This document shows, piece after piece, positions 48,985 through 56,883 of a stretch of DNA of 56,883 nt (positions are counted from its first letter, which is position 1; every line of letters begins with the position of its first letter). The notes below the pieces were generated by a model. The model was not told the DNA's origin. It was given only the letters and a program-made list of their open reading frames with translations, and made no database searches. This DNA comes from Paludibacteraceae bacterium (GTDB taxonomy: Bacteria > Bacteroidota > Bacteroidia > Bacteroidales > Paludibacteraceae): assembly GCA_024401555.1 (NCBI GenBank), contig JAKSKV010000019.1, forward strand, positions 1 through 56,883, in the 5' to 3' direction. A program made the translations under genes and the position numbers.

Positions 48985-49056
48985 ATATCCAATTCTTAAA
49001 AATGGTTAAGAATTGTGGTTTCTTGTACCATTTTAGGAATTAAATACGTACCTTTG
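48985..49056 (+). promoter_or_regulatory. Divergent operator/promoter of the putative lysogeny switch
   Basis: Perfect inverted repeat AATTCTTAA (48991-48999) and TTAAGAATT (49006-49014), then GTACC and GTACCTTTG containing the -7 element (49049-49056). The AATTCTTAA and GTAC elements are shared with 7686-7734 and 40081-40140. Confidence 0.7.
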
Positions 49057-49082
49057 CCACAAAATTAGGAAAAAATAATCAA

Positions 49083-49598
49083 ATGACCAAAACATTAAGA
49101 GACAAGTTTAACCACTTGCTCGACGGTCGTACACTACATTTCCAGACATCAGACCTGTCACCCGAAACTAAAACTAAACTTTTAGACTACTTAAAGCCAA
49201 TGGGATTCACGCAATCCACATTTTACTTACGCTTTTTCGACAAAGGATTTGATCAATGGGAAATACACGGCATTGAGCAGGTGCGTCGCACATTCGCGGC
49301 AAACCATAAGAAGGAACTCCTTACTAACAAAGCAGATGAGACGGTATCAGAGTCGGAAGAAAAGGGCTATGCTGCCGTATTGATGCTGAATATGGACGAT
49401 AATGACGGCAGTTTTTATACTGCGCTTCGTCACGCATCGCTCATAGGCGTATTCCAGGAATACATGAAGGAGCTGGGTATGGGACGAAATACTGTGCTTA
49501 CCCGCTTTACTGCTGAGAACTGGAAGCTATGGGAATTGCGAGGACTGAAGAATATCCTAAAGGACTTTATCGACCAATACGGAGAACAGAGTGAGTAG
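49083..49598 (+). CDS. Protein with internal duplication, possible DNA-binding switch protein
   Basis: 171 residues with two similar units. Unit 1 (about 35-78): YLKPMGFTQSTFYLRFFDKG, then WEIHGIEQVRRTF. Unit 2 (about 120-163): YMKELGMGRNTVLTRFTAEN, then WELRGLKNILKDF. Each looks like a helix-turn-helix-type helical unit. Divergent from the repressor-like gene; a Cro-like or early activator role is plausible but unproven. Confidence 0.75.
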   Translation: MTKTLRDKFNHLLDGRTLHFQTSDLSPETKTKLLDYLKPMGFTQSTFYLRFFDKGFDQWEIHGIEQVRRTFAANHKKELLTNKADETVSESEEKGYAAVLMLNMDDNDGSFYTALRHASLIGVFQEYMKELGMGRNTVLTRFTAENWKLWELRGLKNILKDFIDQYGEQSE

Positions 49599-49656
49599 TT
49601 ATTCGCAAGCTCATCAAGCTGCGCAAGTCATAGTGCATAGTGCATAGTTTATAGTT

Positions 49657-50061
49657 ATGCGTAAGAAAGATTTTCATCCTGAAGACTATCCCCGACTGAC
49701 CACCAAGCCACATAACCGCAAGTACTCACAGCATAGTGAGGTCAGATATTCCGTGATTGAAGAGGAAGACCATAGTAAGGTCACTCTGATAGTCATAGGA
49801 GCATGTACGAAACTCGTTCATGACATCGTGCGATGGATGTGGGGTAGGGGAGTGGGGCTTTTCCGCAAAGCTTCAGTCCGCACACACATTCCTATTCATT
49901 TCCTGAATCGGCACCATAGAAGGGAGATTTGGGTAGATATAGTTCCTGACTATCAGAAGTGCGGTTTGGATGATCTATGTCTTATCTTTGAGTCGCAGTT
50001 TCGGACAAAGACAGACTGCACGATAAAGAAGGTAAAGATGGAGACGTTGATAAACCAATAA
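49657..50061 (+). CDS. Hypothetical protein, 134 residues
   Basis: Starts MRKKDFHPEDYPRLTTKPHN. Basic N-terminus, a hydrophobic helix TLIVIGACTKLVHDIVRWMW (about 44-63), and a C-terminal half with CGLDDLCLIFESQF. Function unknown. Confidence 0.65.
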   Translation: MRKKDFHPEDYPRLTTKPHNRKYSQHSEVRYSVIEEEDHSKVTLIVIGACTKLVHDIVRWMWGRGVGLFRKASVRTHIPIHFLNRHHRREIWVDIVPDYQKCGLDDLCLIFESQFRTKTDCTIKKVKMETLINQ

Positions 50062-50073
50062 GCAAGCGAAGCA

Positions 50074-50140
50074 ATGAGGCTGAGCCTCTTTGAACAGGGA
50101 CAGGGGACCGAGGGAGAACCCTCGGGAACGGTGGCGGTAA
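50074..50140 (+). repeat. Hairpin-module array 25
   Basis: Type 1 (AATGAGGCTGAGCCTCTTT) and type 2 (CCGAGGG-AGAA-CCCTCGG). A GGTGGGG-type inverted repeat follows at 50167-50218, related to the sequences at 54840 and 56813. Confidence 0.75.
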
Positions 50141-50247
50141 CGAAAAGCGTACTTTTCCATAACTTTCACCTCCCCCACCTTTACCACCTATCCTCCTATG
50201 GGAGGGTAGGGGTGGGGTTTACTTAATTTTTAATTCATATAGAAAAC

Positions 50248-50907
50248 ATGAAAAATCTTGACATTACATTTGATATAGAGACGACAAGCCTTGATGTTAC
50301 TGCTGCTATCATGCAGTTGGGAGCAGTAGCATGGAATCGTCAGGCTGAGACCAGCGACGGCATCTTCATTCTCGATAATGAGAACGGAGCACCACAGGCA
50401 GTAGCACAGGAGTACTTCAATATGGGTGTGGATCTGCGCTCATCATTCATTGCAGGGCTTGATTTCGACAAGGGAACCGCTTTATGGTGGGATAAGATGG
50501 ATGCTGCCGTGAAGGACGAAATGCTGTCGCCTTCGCCTATACCAGTGGAAAGTGTTCTGTCACAATTCACCTCGTGGGTGAAGAATATCCAGGAGAGGGT
50601 AGGGGCAGAATCAGTGACGGTATGGTCGCAGGGTGCAGACTTCGACTGCGCGATACTTCGCCATATATCCAGTGTGTTCAAGGTGGCACTGCCGGTCAAG
50701 TACCAGAACTTCCGTTGTGCGCGTACCTATGCACAGGAGGTAGGTGCCACATTACTCGATGACCCTCTGGATGCGGCACGAGACCCATACAAGGTGTATT
50801 CCGCCATCCCTGAATATCCGGGCAAGAAGACTGTGCATGACGCGCTCTTCGACTCACGAAGAACGGCATGGAACACATGGCATTTTATGCACGGAGTGAG
50901 GAAGTGA
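50248..50907 (+). CDS. 3'-5' exonuclease, DEDDh (Rv2179c-like)
   Basis: 219 residues. ITFDIETTSLDVTAAIMQLG (about 6-25) holds the first DxE; WSQGADFDCAILRH (about 127-140) the second Asp region; KKTVHDALFDSRRTAW (about 192-207) the HxxxxxD motif. This domain layout fits the Rv2179c-like/DUF5051 exonuclease group. Degrades single-stranded nucleic acid 3' to 5', probably in phage replication or recombination. Next to the primase-helicase. Confidence 0.88.
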   Translation: MKNLDITFDIETTSLDVTAAIMQLGAVAWNRQAETSDGIFILDNENGAPQAVAQEYFNMGVDLRSSFIAGLDFDKGTALWWDKMDAAVKDEMLSPSPIPVESVLSQFTSWVKNIQERVGAESVTVWSQGADFDCAILRHISSVFKVALPVKYQNFRCARTYAQEVGATLLDDPLDAARDPYKVYSAIPEYPGKKTVHDALFDSRRTAWNTWHFMHGVRK

Positions 50908-50909
50908 TA

Positions 50910-51015
50910 AGGCGATGAAGCCGAGCTGGGACCGAAGGAGAACCTTCGGGAACGGTGGCTGGGAACGCCTTGGCGAAATCGGCAAGATGCTGAAAGCTGA
51001 AATCGGCAAGATACT
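50910..51015 (+). repeat. Hairpin-module array 26
   Basis: Truncated type 1 (GAAGCCGAGCTGGG), type 2 (CCGAAGG-AGAA-CCTTCGG), linker and half copies of type 3 repeated (GAAATCGGCAAGAT twice). Confidence 0.75.
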
Positions 51016-51127
51016 GAGAATAGAAAAGACAATACATGGAAATAAATGTAAAATAAAAAATTTCTCTCTCTCACACTACACCTATCAAGGTGTTTATTAT
51101 CAAAAAACAAAATAACCAATGCCTTTG

Positions 51128-51156
51128 ACTCGTCGTGAGACGGGTCAAGGGATTTT
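51128..51156 (+). promoter_or_regulatory. Hairpin in primase-helicase leader
   Basis: TTGACTCGTC-GTGA-GACGGGTCAA, 10-bp stem with one wobble and a GTGA tetraloop, 30 nt before the ATG. Candidate translational control element. 51016-51127 is AT-rich with nothing else seen. Confidence 0.5.
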
Positions 51157-51179
51157 CAGAGAATACAAACTAAAACAAA

Positions 51180-54100
51180 ATGATATATAGCCCTATCATA
51201 GACTTCTGCGCCAAGCTACCCCTTCTGACCCTCGTCCGCAAGGCCGAGAGTCAGGACACCATAGGGCAGACTGCTTGCTGGTGCCCTTTCTGCAAGCAGG
51301 AACGTGTCGCTGTCGGCAGTAAGACGATGAAGCAGAATGCAGGAGGCAGTCACACACCGCATTTCATCATCTATGATGAGGAATTTGGTGGATTGTATAG
51401 TGGCAAGGGCGCACAGAGGTGGGCTTGTACGAGAACGCGCACTTCGGGGTACGGGGCTCTTGAACTGTATGCCGCCATCCATCATATAAGTCTTGAGGGC
51501 GTGAACCTTCGCCGTGCCGTGCTGGGCTTGCTTGCGCAATATGGCTACACCGAGGAGCAGATAAGGGAGCAATTCCCTACCGAGCATCCTTACACCCATG
51601 ACCTCAGAGGCATTGCAGACCAGCCACAGGAGGAGTTCTCATTCCTCGATAAGACAGACTTTACACCACAGGAACTGCTATCCATAGGCTGTGAGGTGGT
51701 AACGTCAAAGGGCATACACCACTATTCCTTCGGCGACGATTTCAGTACCGATATGCTCATTGACGACTTCCGCACATACGCATTGGTATCAGCGACTCTT
51801 CCTGCCGTGAACCGTCAGGGAAAAGCGGTTTCGGAAATAGTCTATGGTACACCATACTCACCACTCTTTATTACCTTCCTGACACCAGAAGAAGACTGCG
51901 GAATGATATGGCGACCTGCCACGGACGGTGATCCGTGGGTGTTCTCCAACAATGAAGAACACACTGTGGCAAAGGTATCGAAATGGCTTGCAGGAGATAA
52001 GGTGTTCACCTATGCCACAGAGCACCGCGACTCATCCACAAACGCCTTTCACGCGGCTATACAGAAATTCGAGCCCGAAGAGCACTACCGCGCCACCACT
52101 ATGGAGTGGATTGAGCAGAAAGACAGGAGGACAGGAGAGCCTAACGGCAAGTTCGAGCAGGAGGAGGTAGGAATACCTACCGAGAAACTGAAGGCAAAGG
52201 AGATCATCTTCTGCAATACCCCACAGGATGCCATCTGCACCTACTACACCCTTCGCCGCCATCGTATGGTGCATCCGAACAACGACAGCGTGCAGGAGAA
52301 CTGTTGGCATCATGTGGCATTCCTTGCCGGCAAGAGCGGGTTTGTGTATAGAGAGCATGGGGAATGGAAGAAGCGCGAGGTACGCTTCAACCACATGCAG
52401 AGAAATAAGATGTCAAGGTTTGCCGACAAGGTTACGATACTATATCCTAACACCCGAAAGGCACTGCGAGAGGTGTATCAGATATGCCAGCGATACCACG
52501 ACATTGCCCTTGCGCAACTGCCTGACACCTTCCGCAAGCCATATTTCAGAAAGCAGCAGTATATCTTCTGCCATCAGCCTTCAAGCGTTCGCGACTTCAT
52601 CCTTACCTACGTCATGGGGGCAGAATCATACAAATACGATGATGACCTTGGCACACGCTTCTACGATGTAGTGAAGAATGCCATTGACACCAACCCGATA
52701 GAGCGTCAGGAGAAGCGCAACAAGAACAATGTGCTGAAGGAGGTGTACTACACCGTCAATTCGGCAAAGCTGTGGAAGTTCATGGCAACGGAGGGATTCT
52801 TCCGTGCGGTTGATCCACTGAGCTCCAACACCATCGGCGAGTACATCATCCGTCAGGGCAACTTCATCCGCTCCATCGACGAGCGCAGCGTGGTGAAAGA
52901 GACATTCCAGAGGCTCAAGGACTATGCGAGCATTATATCCACGGACTCACGGACCACGGAGCTTATGATTATCGGCATAGACCGCTCCACGAAGGAGATA
53001 AACCTGAACACTATCACCTCACTGCCAGAGACGGAACTGAACTACCATTTCGCTTCACTGAAACACTCATACTTCTTCTTCCTGAACACCGCAGTGCTCG
53101 TCACTGCCGACAATATACAATGTGTGTCATACGAGGATATTGACATTGATGTGCCTTATGAGAAGGTGAGACCCTTCAACTTCAAAATTCCTCAAATAAA
53201 TATGCCTCGTATAATAGACAATCCTGAAGTGGATGAGCGAAAGGCATTCATCAAGGCAAGGAAGGAAGAGAAGGATGAGAACGGCAATCCAAGATATAAC
53301 ACCCGTGAGACCTCACAAATGGAACGGGAGTTCCGTGAATGGTGCAAACTGCATCAGTATGTCATAGAATGGCCTACTGAGCGAGAGTCAGAGCTTGACC
53401 CTGCCATTCGTCTGATACGCTGTTTTGCCAACAAGAACTGGGAGATAGAGGAAGACAGGATGCGCTACGGCAAATCGCTGAACCATGAGGAGCAGCTTGA
53501 CCTCAATGCCCGATTCCTCAACTTCCTCTTCTCCATCGGTACCACATGCTGGGGCTTCCACGGCACAATGGCGAATGTCTTCCCATACATCATGGAGAAT
53601 ACCGTGAGGGACGAGCGCCATGCCACGGGCGGTTCGGGAAAGTCTGCCATCGTGAACACATTTATTGCGGCAGCGAGAAACGTTCTGGCTGTAGATTGCA
53701 AGAAATGGGAGCGTCCTGGCGATGACAAGTTCTCGCTTGCGGAATACAAGGTGCATGTGCATGATGTGGTGCATATAGAAGACCTTCCAAACAAATGGTC
53801 GCTGAAGTTCATCTATAACTGGATAACATCAGGTGTCACCAAGGAGCGCAAGCATGAGGATCAGGAGAAATACGGCATCAGCGATAGCCCATGCTTCATC
53901 GTATCGAGCAACTACCCACCCTCAGACACAGACGACTCTACACTTGGCCGTATGTGCCGCACTCCTATCTCAGACAGATTCTGCCGTGAGAACGATGATA
54001 AGGGCATAGCAGCGCGACTCATCACGGATGTAATGCCGGACTATGCAAGCACGGGCATACAGGACATACCCAACCGCACGCAGATACGTATGGCATACTT

Positions 54101-54839
54101 CTGCATGTTCGCCACGCAGTTTGTCATCAACCATCCATATCCGTGCAATGCACCAAACAAGGACACGCTGTACCGCCAGATAGTCAACGACACCTCACAA
54201 GCGTTCGTGGATTGGGCAGAGTGGTATTTTGCCAACGACGGCATCTATGGTCATGTGGAAGACCTCGCATCCTGCTTTATGACATATATGCGTGATTTCG
54301 AGTGCCCTTCAAGGGAACTGGAGAACAAGTTCTCGCTGTCAAAGTTCTACGCTAACTGTCAGGCATACTGCCAGAACAATGGCATACTGATGAACCCAGA
54401 CCACCTCTTCCGCACAGGGTCAAAGGCTGCCAAGGCGAAGCGCTTGAAATGGTTTAAGCTGACGATGTGGTGCAAGCAGGAGTTCTTCACATGGCGACAG
54501 AACCGAGGGTGGGAGAACCACATGTACGTGGGACCGAAGTACTGCCGTGTGCGTGAGTCGCAGAAGAACACGGGAGTCATATTCTTCCGCACAGGCAAGG
54601 ATCATGTCTTTGCCGACTATGAGGAGCTGAAGGTGCACCAGGTGCAGTATATGTCTGCCGATGACCCTATGCCTGAGACAGACGAGAGCGACAACCCAGT
54701 CACTTGGAATGAAATGGAAGACTTCTACCGTCAGAACCAGAACCCTCACGCTGTGCCTCCTGCCGAGATACTTGAGCGATGGAAGGCAGGACAGACCATA
54801 ACGATGGAGGAACCAAGCGAGGAGGATATGCCGTTCTAA
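51180..54839 (+). CDS. Primase-helicase with SSB-like C-terminal tail
   Basis: 1219 residues, the central replication protein. N-terminal zinc-finger-like region (CWCPFCK at 33-39, RWACTRTRTSGYGALEL near 80-96) resembles the CHC2 finger of DnaG primases. The middle (about 330-450) may contain a divergent TOPRIM-type domain (KEIIFCNTPQDAICTYYT), not certain. The C-terminal ATPase has Walker A TGGSGKSAIVNTF (about 815-827), IEDLPNKWS and SSNYPPSDTDDS, like SF3 phage helicases. It ends EEPSEEDMPF, an acidic tail with PF like bacterial SSB, shared with the protein at 56189. Confidence 0.85.
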   Translation: MIYSPIIDFCAKLPLLTLVRKAESQDTIGQTACWCPFCKQERVAVGSKTMKQNAGGSHTPHFIIYDEEFGGLYSGKGAQRWACTRTRTSGYGALELYAAIHHISLEGVNLRRAVLGLLAQYGYTEEQIREQFPTEHPYTHDLRGIADQPQEEFSFLDKTDFTPQELLSIGCEVVTSKGIHHYSFGDDFSTDMLIDDFRTYALVSATLPAVNRQGKAVSEIVYGTPYSPLFITFLTPEEDCGMIWRPATDGDPWVFSNNEEHTVAKVSKWLAGDKVFTYATEHRDSSTNAFHAAIQKFEPEEHYRATTMEWIEQKDRRTGEPNGKFEQEEVGIPTEKLKAKEIIFCNTPQDAICTYYTLRRHRMVHPNNDSVQENCWHHVAFLAGKSGFVYREHGEWKKREVRFNHMQRNKMSRFADKVTILYPNTRKALREVYQICQRYHDIALAQLPDTFRKPYFRKQQYIFCHQPSSVRDFILTYVMGAESYKYDDDLGTRFYDVVKNAIDTNPIERQEKRNKNNVLKEVYYTVNSAKLWKFMATEGFFRAVDPLSSNTIGEYIIRQGNFIRSIDERSVVKETFQRLKDYASIISTDSRTTELMIIGIDRSTKEINLNTITSLPETELNYHFASLKHSYFFFLNTAVLVTADNIQCVSYEDIDIDVPYEKVRPFNFKIPQINMPRIIDNPEVDERKAFIKARKEEKDENGNPRYNTRETSQMEREFREWCKLHQYVIEWPTERESELDPAIRLIRCFANKNWEIEEDRMRYGKSLNHEEQLDLNARFLNFLFSIGTTCWGFHGTMANVFPYIMENTVRDERHATGGSGKSAIVNTFIAAARNVLAVDCKKWERPGDDKFSLAEYKVHVHDVVHIEDLPNKWSLKFIYNWITSGVTKERKHEDQEKYGISDSPCFIVSSNYPPSDTDDSTLGRMCRTPISDRFCRENDDKGIAARLITDVMPDYASTGIQDIPNRTQIRMAYFCMFATQFVINHPYPCNAPNKDTLYRQIVNDTSQAFVDWAEWYFANDGIYGHVEDLASCFMTYMRDFECPSRELENKFSLSKFYANCQAYCQNNGILMNPDHLFRTGSKAAKAKRLKWFKLTMWCKQEFFTWRQNRGWENHMYVGPKYCRVRESQKNTGVIFFRTGKDHVFADYEELKVHQVQYMSADDPMPETDESDNPVTWNEMEDFYRQNQNPHAVPPAEILERWKAGQTITMEEPSEEDMPF

Positions 54840-54959
54840 AGCCCCACCCCGACCCTCCCGAGGGAGGGAGGTTTTAGTCACCTTTTTCTTGCGGAGGGGT
54901 GGCTATAATTACCGAATTATTGAATTATCGAGTTATCGAAGAAAAAGCAAAAAAAATAA
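54840..54959 (+). repeat. Intergenic repeat and leader shared with other gaps
   Basis: CCCTCCC-GAGGGAGGG hairpin, AGTCACCTTTTTCTTGCGGAGG, and the leader TTATCGAAG-AAAAGCAAAA. The first two recur at 56820-56883, the leader at 10270-10319; a shortened TACACTTTTCTTGCGGA recurs at 11262. Probable shared regulatory unit. Confidence 0.65.
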
Positions 54960-56091
54960 ATGAAATACGGCTTACCATACAAAGGAAGTAAGAATAAGCT
55001 TGCCACGCGCATAGTGGGAATACTGCCACAGAGAAAGCATCTATATGACCTGTTCTGCGGTGGATGCGCCGTCACTCATGCAGCGATGATGACAAAGAAG
55101 TTTCAGTACTTCCATATAAACGACATCAACTGGATGTGCCCCACTCTCTTCCGTGATGTTCTTAATGGGAAATACAACAATGAGACTCGCTGGATAAGCA
55201 GGGAGGATTTCTTCCGACTGAAAGAGACAGACCCCTATGTCGCTTTCGTATGGTCATTCGGTAATAACCTCCGTGATTATATCTATGGCAAGGACATAGA
55301 ACCGATAAAGAAGGCAATACACTATGCTATGTTCTACTCAGACTATTCCCTTGCTGCTGACATGGGGCATGACCTCACCTTCATTGACGATATTGAGGAT
55401 ATGCAGAGCAGATACCTCGCCATAAAGCATTACTTCGAGGCATACGGAGACACTCGTATGCAGTCATTTGAGGGGGGGGGCAGATTATGCAGCTCGAACA
55501 TTACAACAGGAACCTTCGCCTTGCAGTCATGGGGGGGCAAAACGCCTCCAGATTGGAAACTCACGAGAGACAGCGACATTTCCTGTCAAGCGACCTTACG
55601 AAATGCAGAGTCACGAATCATCCCGACAGTGTGCGAGGATGTCAAAAAAAAAACTGCATTCAGGAGGGTGGGAGAGACGGCACACTGGGAACGTCAACAT
55701 CACGTCTGCAATACAGGGAACGTCACCACAGCCTGCCACAAGGGGGGGGCAAGAAGCACTCATCACTTCTCATGGCGACTATCAGGATGTAGAGATACTG
55801 CCTGACAGCGTGATATACTGCGACATACCCTACCGCAACACCAATGTTTATGACACAGAGAACGCCTTCGACTATGAGCGTTTCTACGATTGGGCATGCA
55901 GGCAGAAAGAGCCGGTCTTCATAAGTGAATACTCGATGCCAGAGGATAGATTTGAAGTTGTGGCTGAGTTCTGCCACAGAAGCATTCTCAGTGCGGATGC
56001 AAACAATCAGGTGATAGAAAGATTGTTTATCCCGAAAGGACAGAAGGTAATGGGGACTGTGCAGTTAAGGCTGTTCCAAGAAAATCCGTGA
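54960..56091 (+). CDS. DNA adenine methyltransferase (D12-like) split by frameshift at homopolymer tracts
   Basis: Residues 1-170 (MKYGLPYKGSKNKLATRI) carry motif I DLFCGGCAVTHA and the N-terminal D12 domain. The catalytic motif (YCDIPYRNTNV, a DPPY variant) and the C-terminus are in the +1 frame, open from 55468 to 56091. The first frame ends at 55805. Between lie G9 (55472-55480), G7 (55531-55537), A10 (55644-55653) and G8 (55742-55749). Losing one G at the first tract would join both halves into about 376 residues. Would methylate adenine, protecting phage DNA or altering expression. Probably phase-variable; sequencing error not excluded. Confidence 0.8.
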
Positions 56092-56188
56092 TTAATTTCT
56101 CATTCTATATAATAACCCATTTTTCCGCGCATACCCACCGCGCGTTAGCTATCCCCTCCCTCGGGAGGGGTTAGGGGTGGGGCTAACT

Positions 56189-56809
56189 ATGGCATCATAC
56201 ACAACCAATTCCGCGAACCTCCTTGAGTTCGCTCAGGCTCGCCTTGCAACTGGCATAGACCAGAAGAATCCAGGAAGAGTCTATGTCTGCATCCCTGCCG
56301 ATGTAAACGAAATCAAGTTGACAACCGACCAAAGCGGTAAGAGCCGTGCCGACGCACGAATAGCCATTTGGCCAATGCGCAACCGCGAGGCGTATCTACA
56401 GAGCGTGAATACGAAGAGGATAGCAGCGGGGGACCAGCCGCGCACCCTCGACGAGATTCCTACACACAATATGCAGATTAACCATAGCAACGATTTCGTG
56501 CTTGCCAACATCAAGAAATTCGGCAAGGCGCTGATCGACAAGGCACTGTCACGCCAGACAGAGGCATACGCTGCACAGATTAAGGATGACAATGCCGAAG
56601 ATACGAACAGCAAGTTGTTCAAGTGCATACGCTCGCTGATGAACCCTACTCTGTCAAACCTCTATCAGCACGTGTCAGAGCGAACATCGGCACCAGTGCA
56701 GGCACAGATAGCGCAGGGAGTACAGGGATATACCGCCCCAGTGGAGCAAGATCCTCTCGCATACCTTGCACAGCAGAGCAGCGAGAACGAGGATGAACTG
56801 CCGTTCTAA
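56189..56809 (+). CDS. SSB-like protein with acidic PF tail
   Basis: 206 residues from ATG 56189 (MASYTTNSANLLEFAQAR). Central region has beta strands (GRVYVCIPADVNEIKL, DARIAIWPM) then helices; it ends SENEDELPF. That end matches the SSB tail that recruits replication and repair proteins. The core has no OB-fold motif that I can be sure of. Possibly a phage single-strand binding or recombination (annealing) protein. Same tail type as the primase-helicase. Confidence 0.65.
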   Translation: MASYTTNSANLLEFAQARLATGIDQKNPGRVYVCIPADVNEIKLTTDQSGKSRADARIAIWPMRNREAYLQSVNTKRIAAGDQPRTLDEIPTHNMQINHSNDFVLANIKKFGKALIDKALSRQTEAYAAQIKDDNAEDTNSKLFKCIRSLMNPTLSNLYQHVSERTSAPVQAQIAQGVQGYTAPVEQDPLAYLAQQSSENEDELPF

Positions 56810-56812
56810 AGG

Positions 56813-56883
56813 CGGCCCCCTCCCAGCCTCCCCGAGGGGAGGAGAAGAAAGTCACCTTTTTCTTGCGGAGGAGTTCCTCTAAT
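56813..56883 (+). repeat. Intergenic repeat at window end
   Basis: CCTCCC-GAGGGGAGG hairpin plus AGTCACCTTTTTCTTGCGGAGG as at 54840. At 54840 this unit precedes a gene leader, so another plus-strand gene is likely just outside the window. Confidence 0.6.

Overview
This looks like part of the genome of a temperate tailed phage of the Bacteroidales (Bacteroides/Prevotella type) that is probably kept in lysogeny as a plasmid. Bacteroidetes signs are the many TAnnTTTG -7 promoter elements (often TACCTTTG or TATCTTTG), A/C-rich leaders with little Shine-Dalgarno sequence, and families common in that phylum (a DUF4494-like protein, a BT4734-like primase, small DUF3310-like and GH19 proteins). Phage signs are a capsid-type protein, a head-maturation protease fused to a scaffold, two giant tail proteins, holin, endolysin, dUTPase and methyltransferase. 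Plasmid signs are a ParA ATPase, a ribbon-helix-helix partner, a Rep_3-like initiator and an iteron origin. I see no integrase, large terminase or portal gene, so packaging genes probably lie outside the window.

Layout. 1-7602 (minus strand): structural genes (capsid, protease/scaffold, unknown virion proteins), then thioredoxin-like, DUF3310-like, dUTPase and a membrane protein. 7787-17175 (plus): a tightly overlapping run of small early/accessory genes including a primase-like protein. 17177-19058: an HNH endonuclease gene broken by a tnpB element. 19223-33060 (minus): tail/virion genes, a LysR regulator and a complete diversity-generating retroelement (DGR): target protein with variable repeat, Avd, reverse transcriptase with the template repeat inside its reading frame, a DUF4376-like protein and a MutS-domain-I-like protein. 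33235-35049: a second tnpB element with a remnant of tnpA. 35051-43307 (minus): giant tail protein, small genes, a 1.1-kb noncoding region rich in TTCCACTT repeats, endolysin, two unknowns, holin. 43817-56809 (plus): partition genes, origin and Rep, spanin-like lipoprotein, a divergent repressor-like regulator, exonuclease, primase-helicase, a methyltransferase with homopolymer tracts and an SSB-like protein.

Three features cut across the map. (1) Nearly every longer intergenic gap carries strings of short hairpin modules whose stems vary with compensation, always in the same orientation on the given strand whatever the direction of the genes. (2) The two tnpB elements are almost identical except for a roughly 300-nt cassette that encodes a predicted pseudoknotted RNA, whose stems differ in sequence but are kept by paired changes, and the N-terminus of a small protein. 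(3) Three promoters share an AATTCTTAA plus GTAC-N-GTACCTTTG design and probably form one regulatory circuit with the repressor-like gene at 48411-48932.

How the parts fit: the ParA/RHH/Rep block would maintain the circular prophage. The divergent regulator would hold the lytic genes off. The primase-helicase, SSB-like protein, exonuclease and dUTPase would replicate phage DNA. The DGR would diversify the tip of the 2082-residue tail protein to change receptor binding. The holin, endolysin and spanin would release progeny. All functions are read from sequence motifs and have not been tested here by database search.
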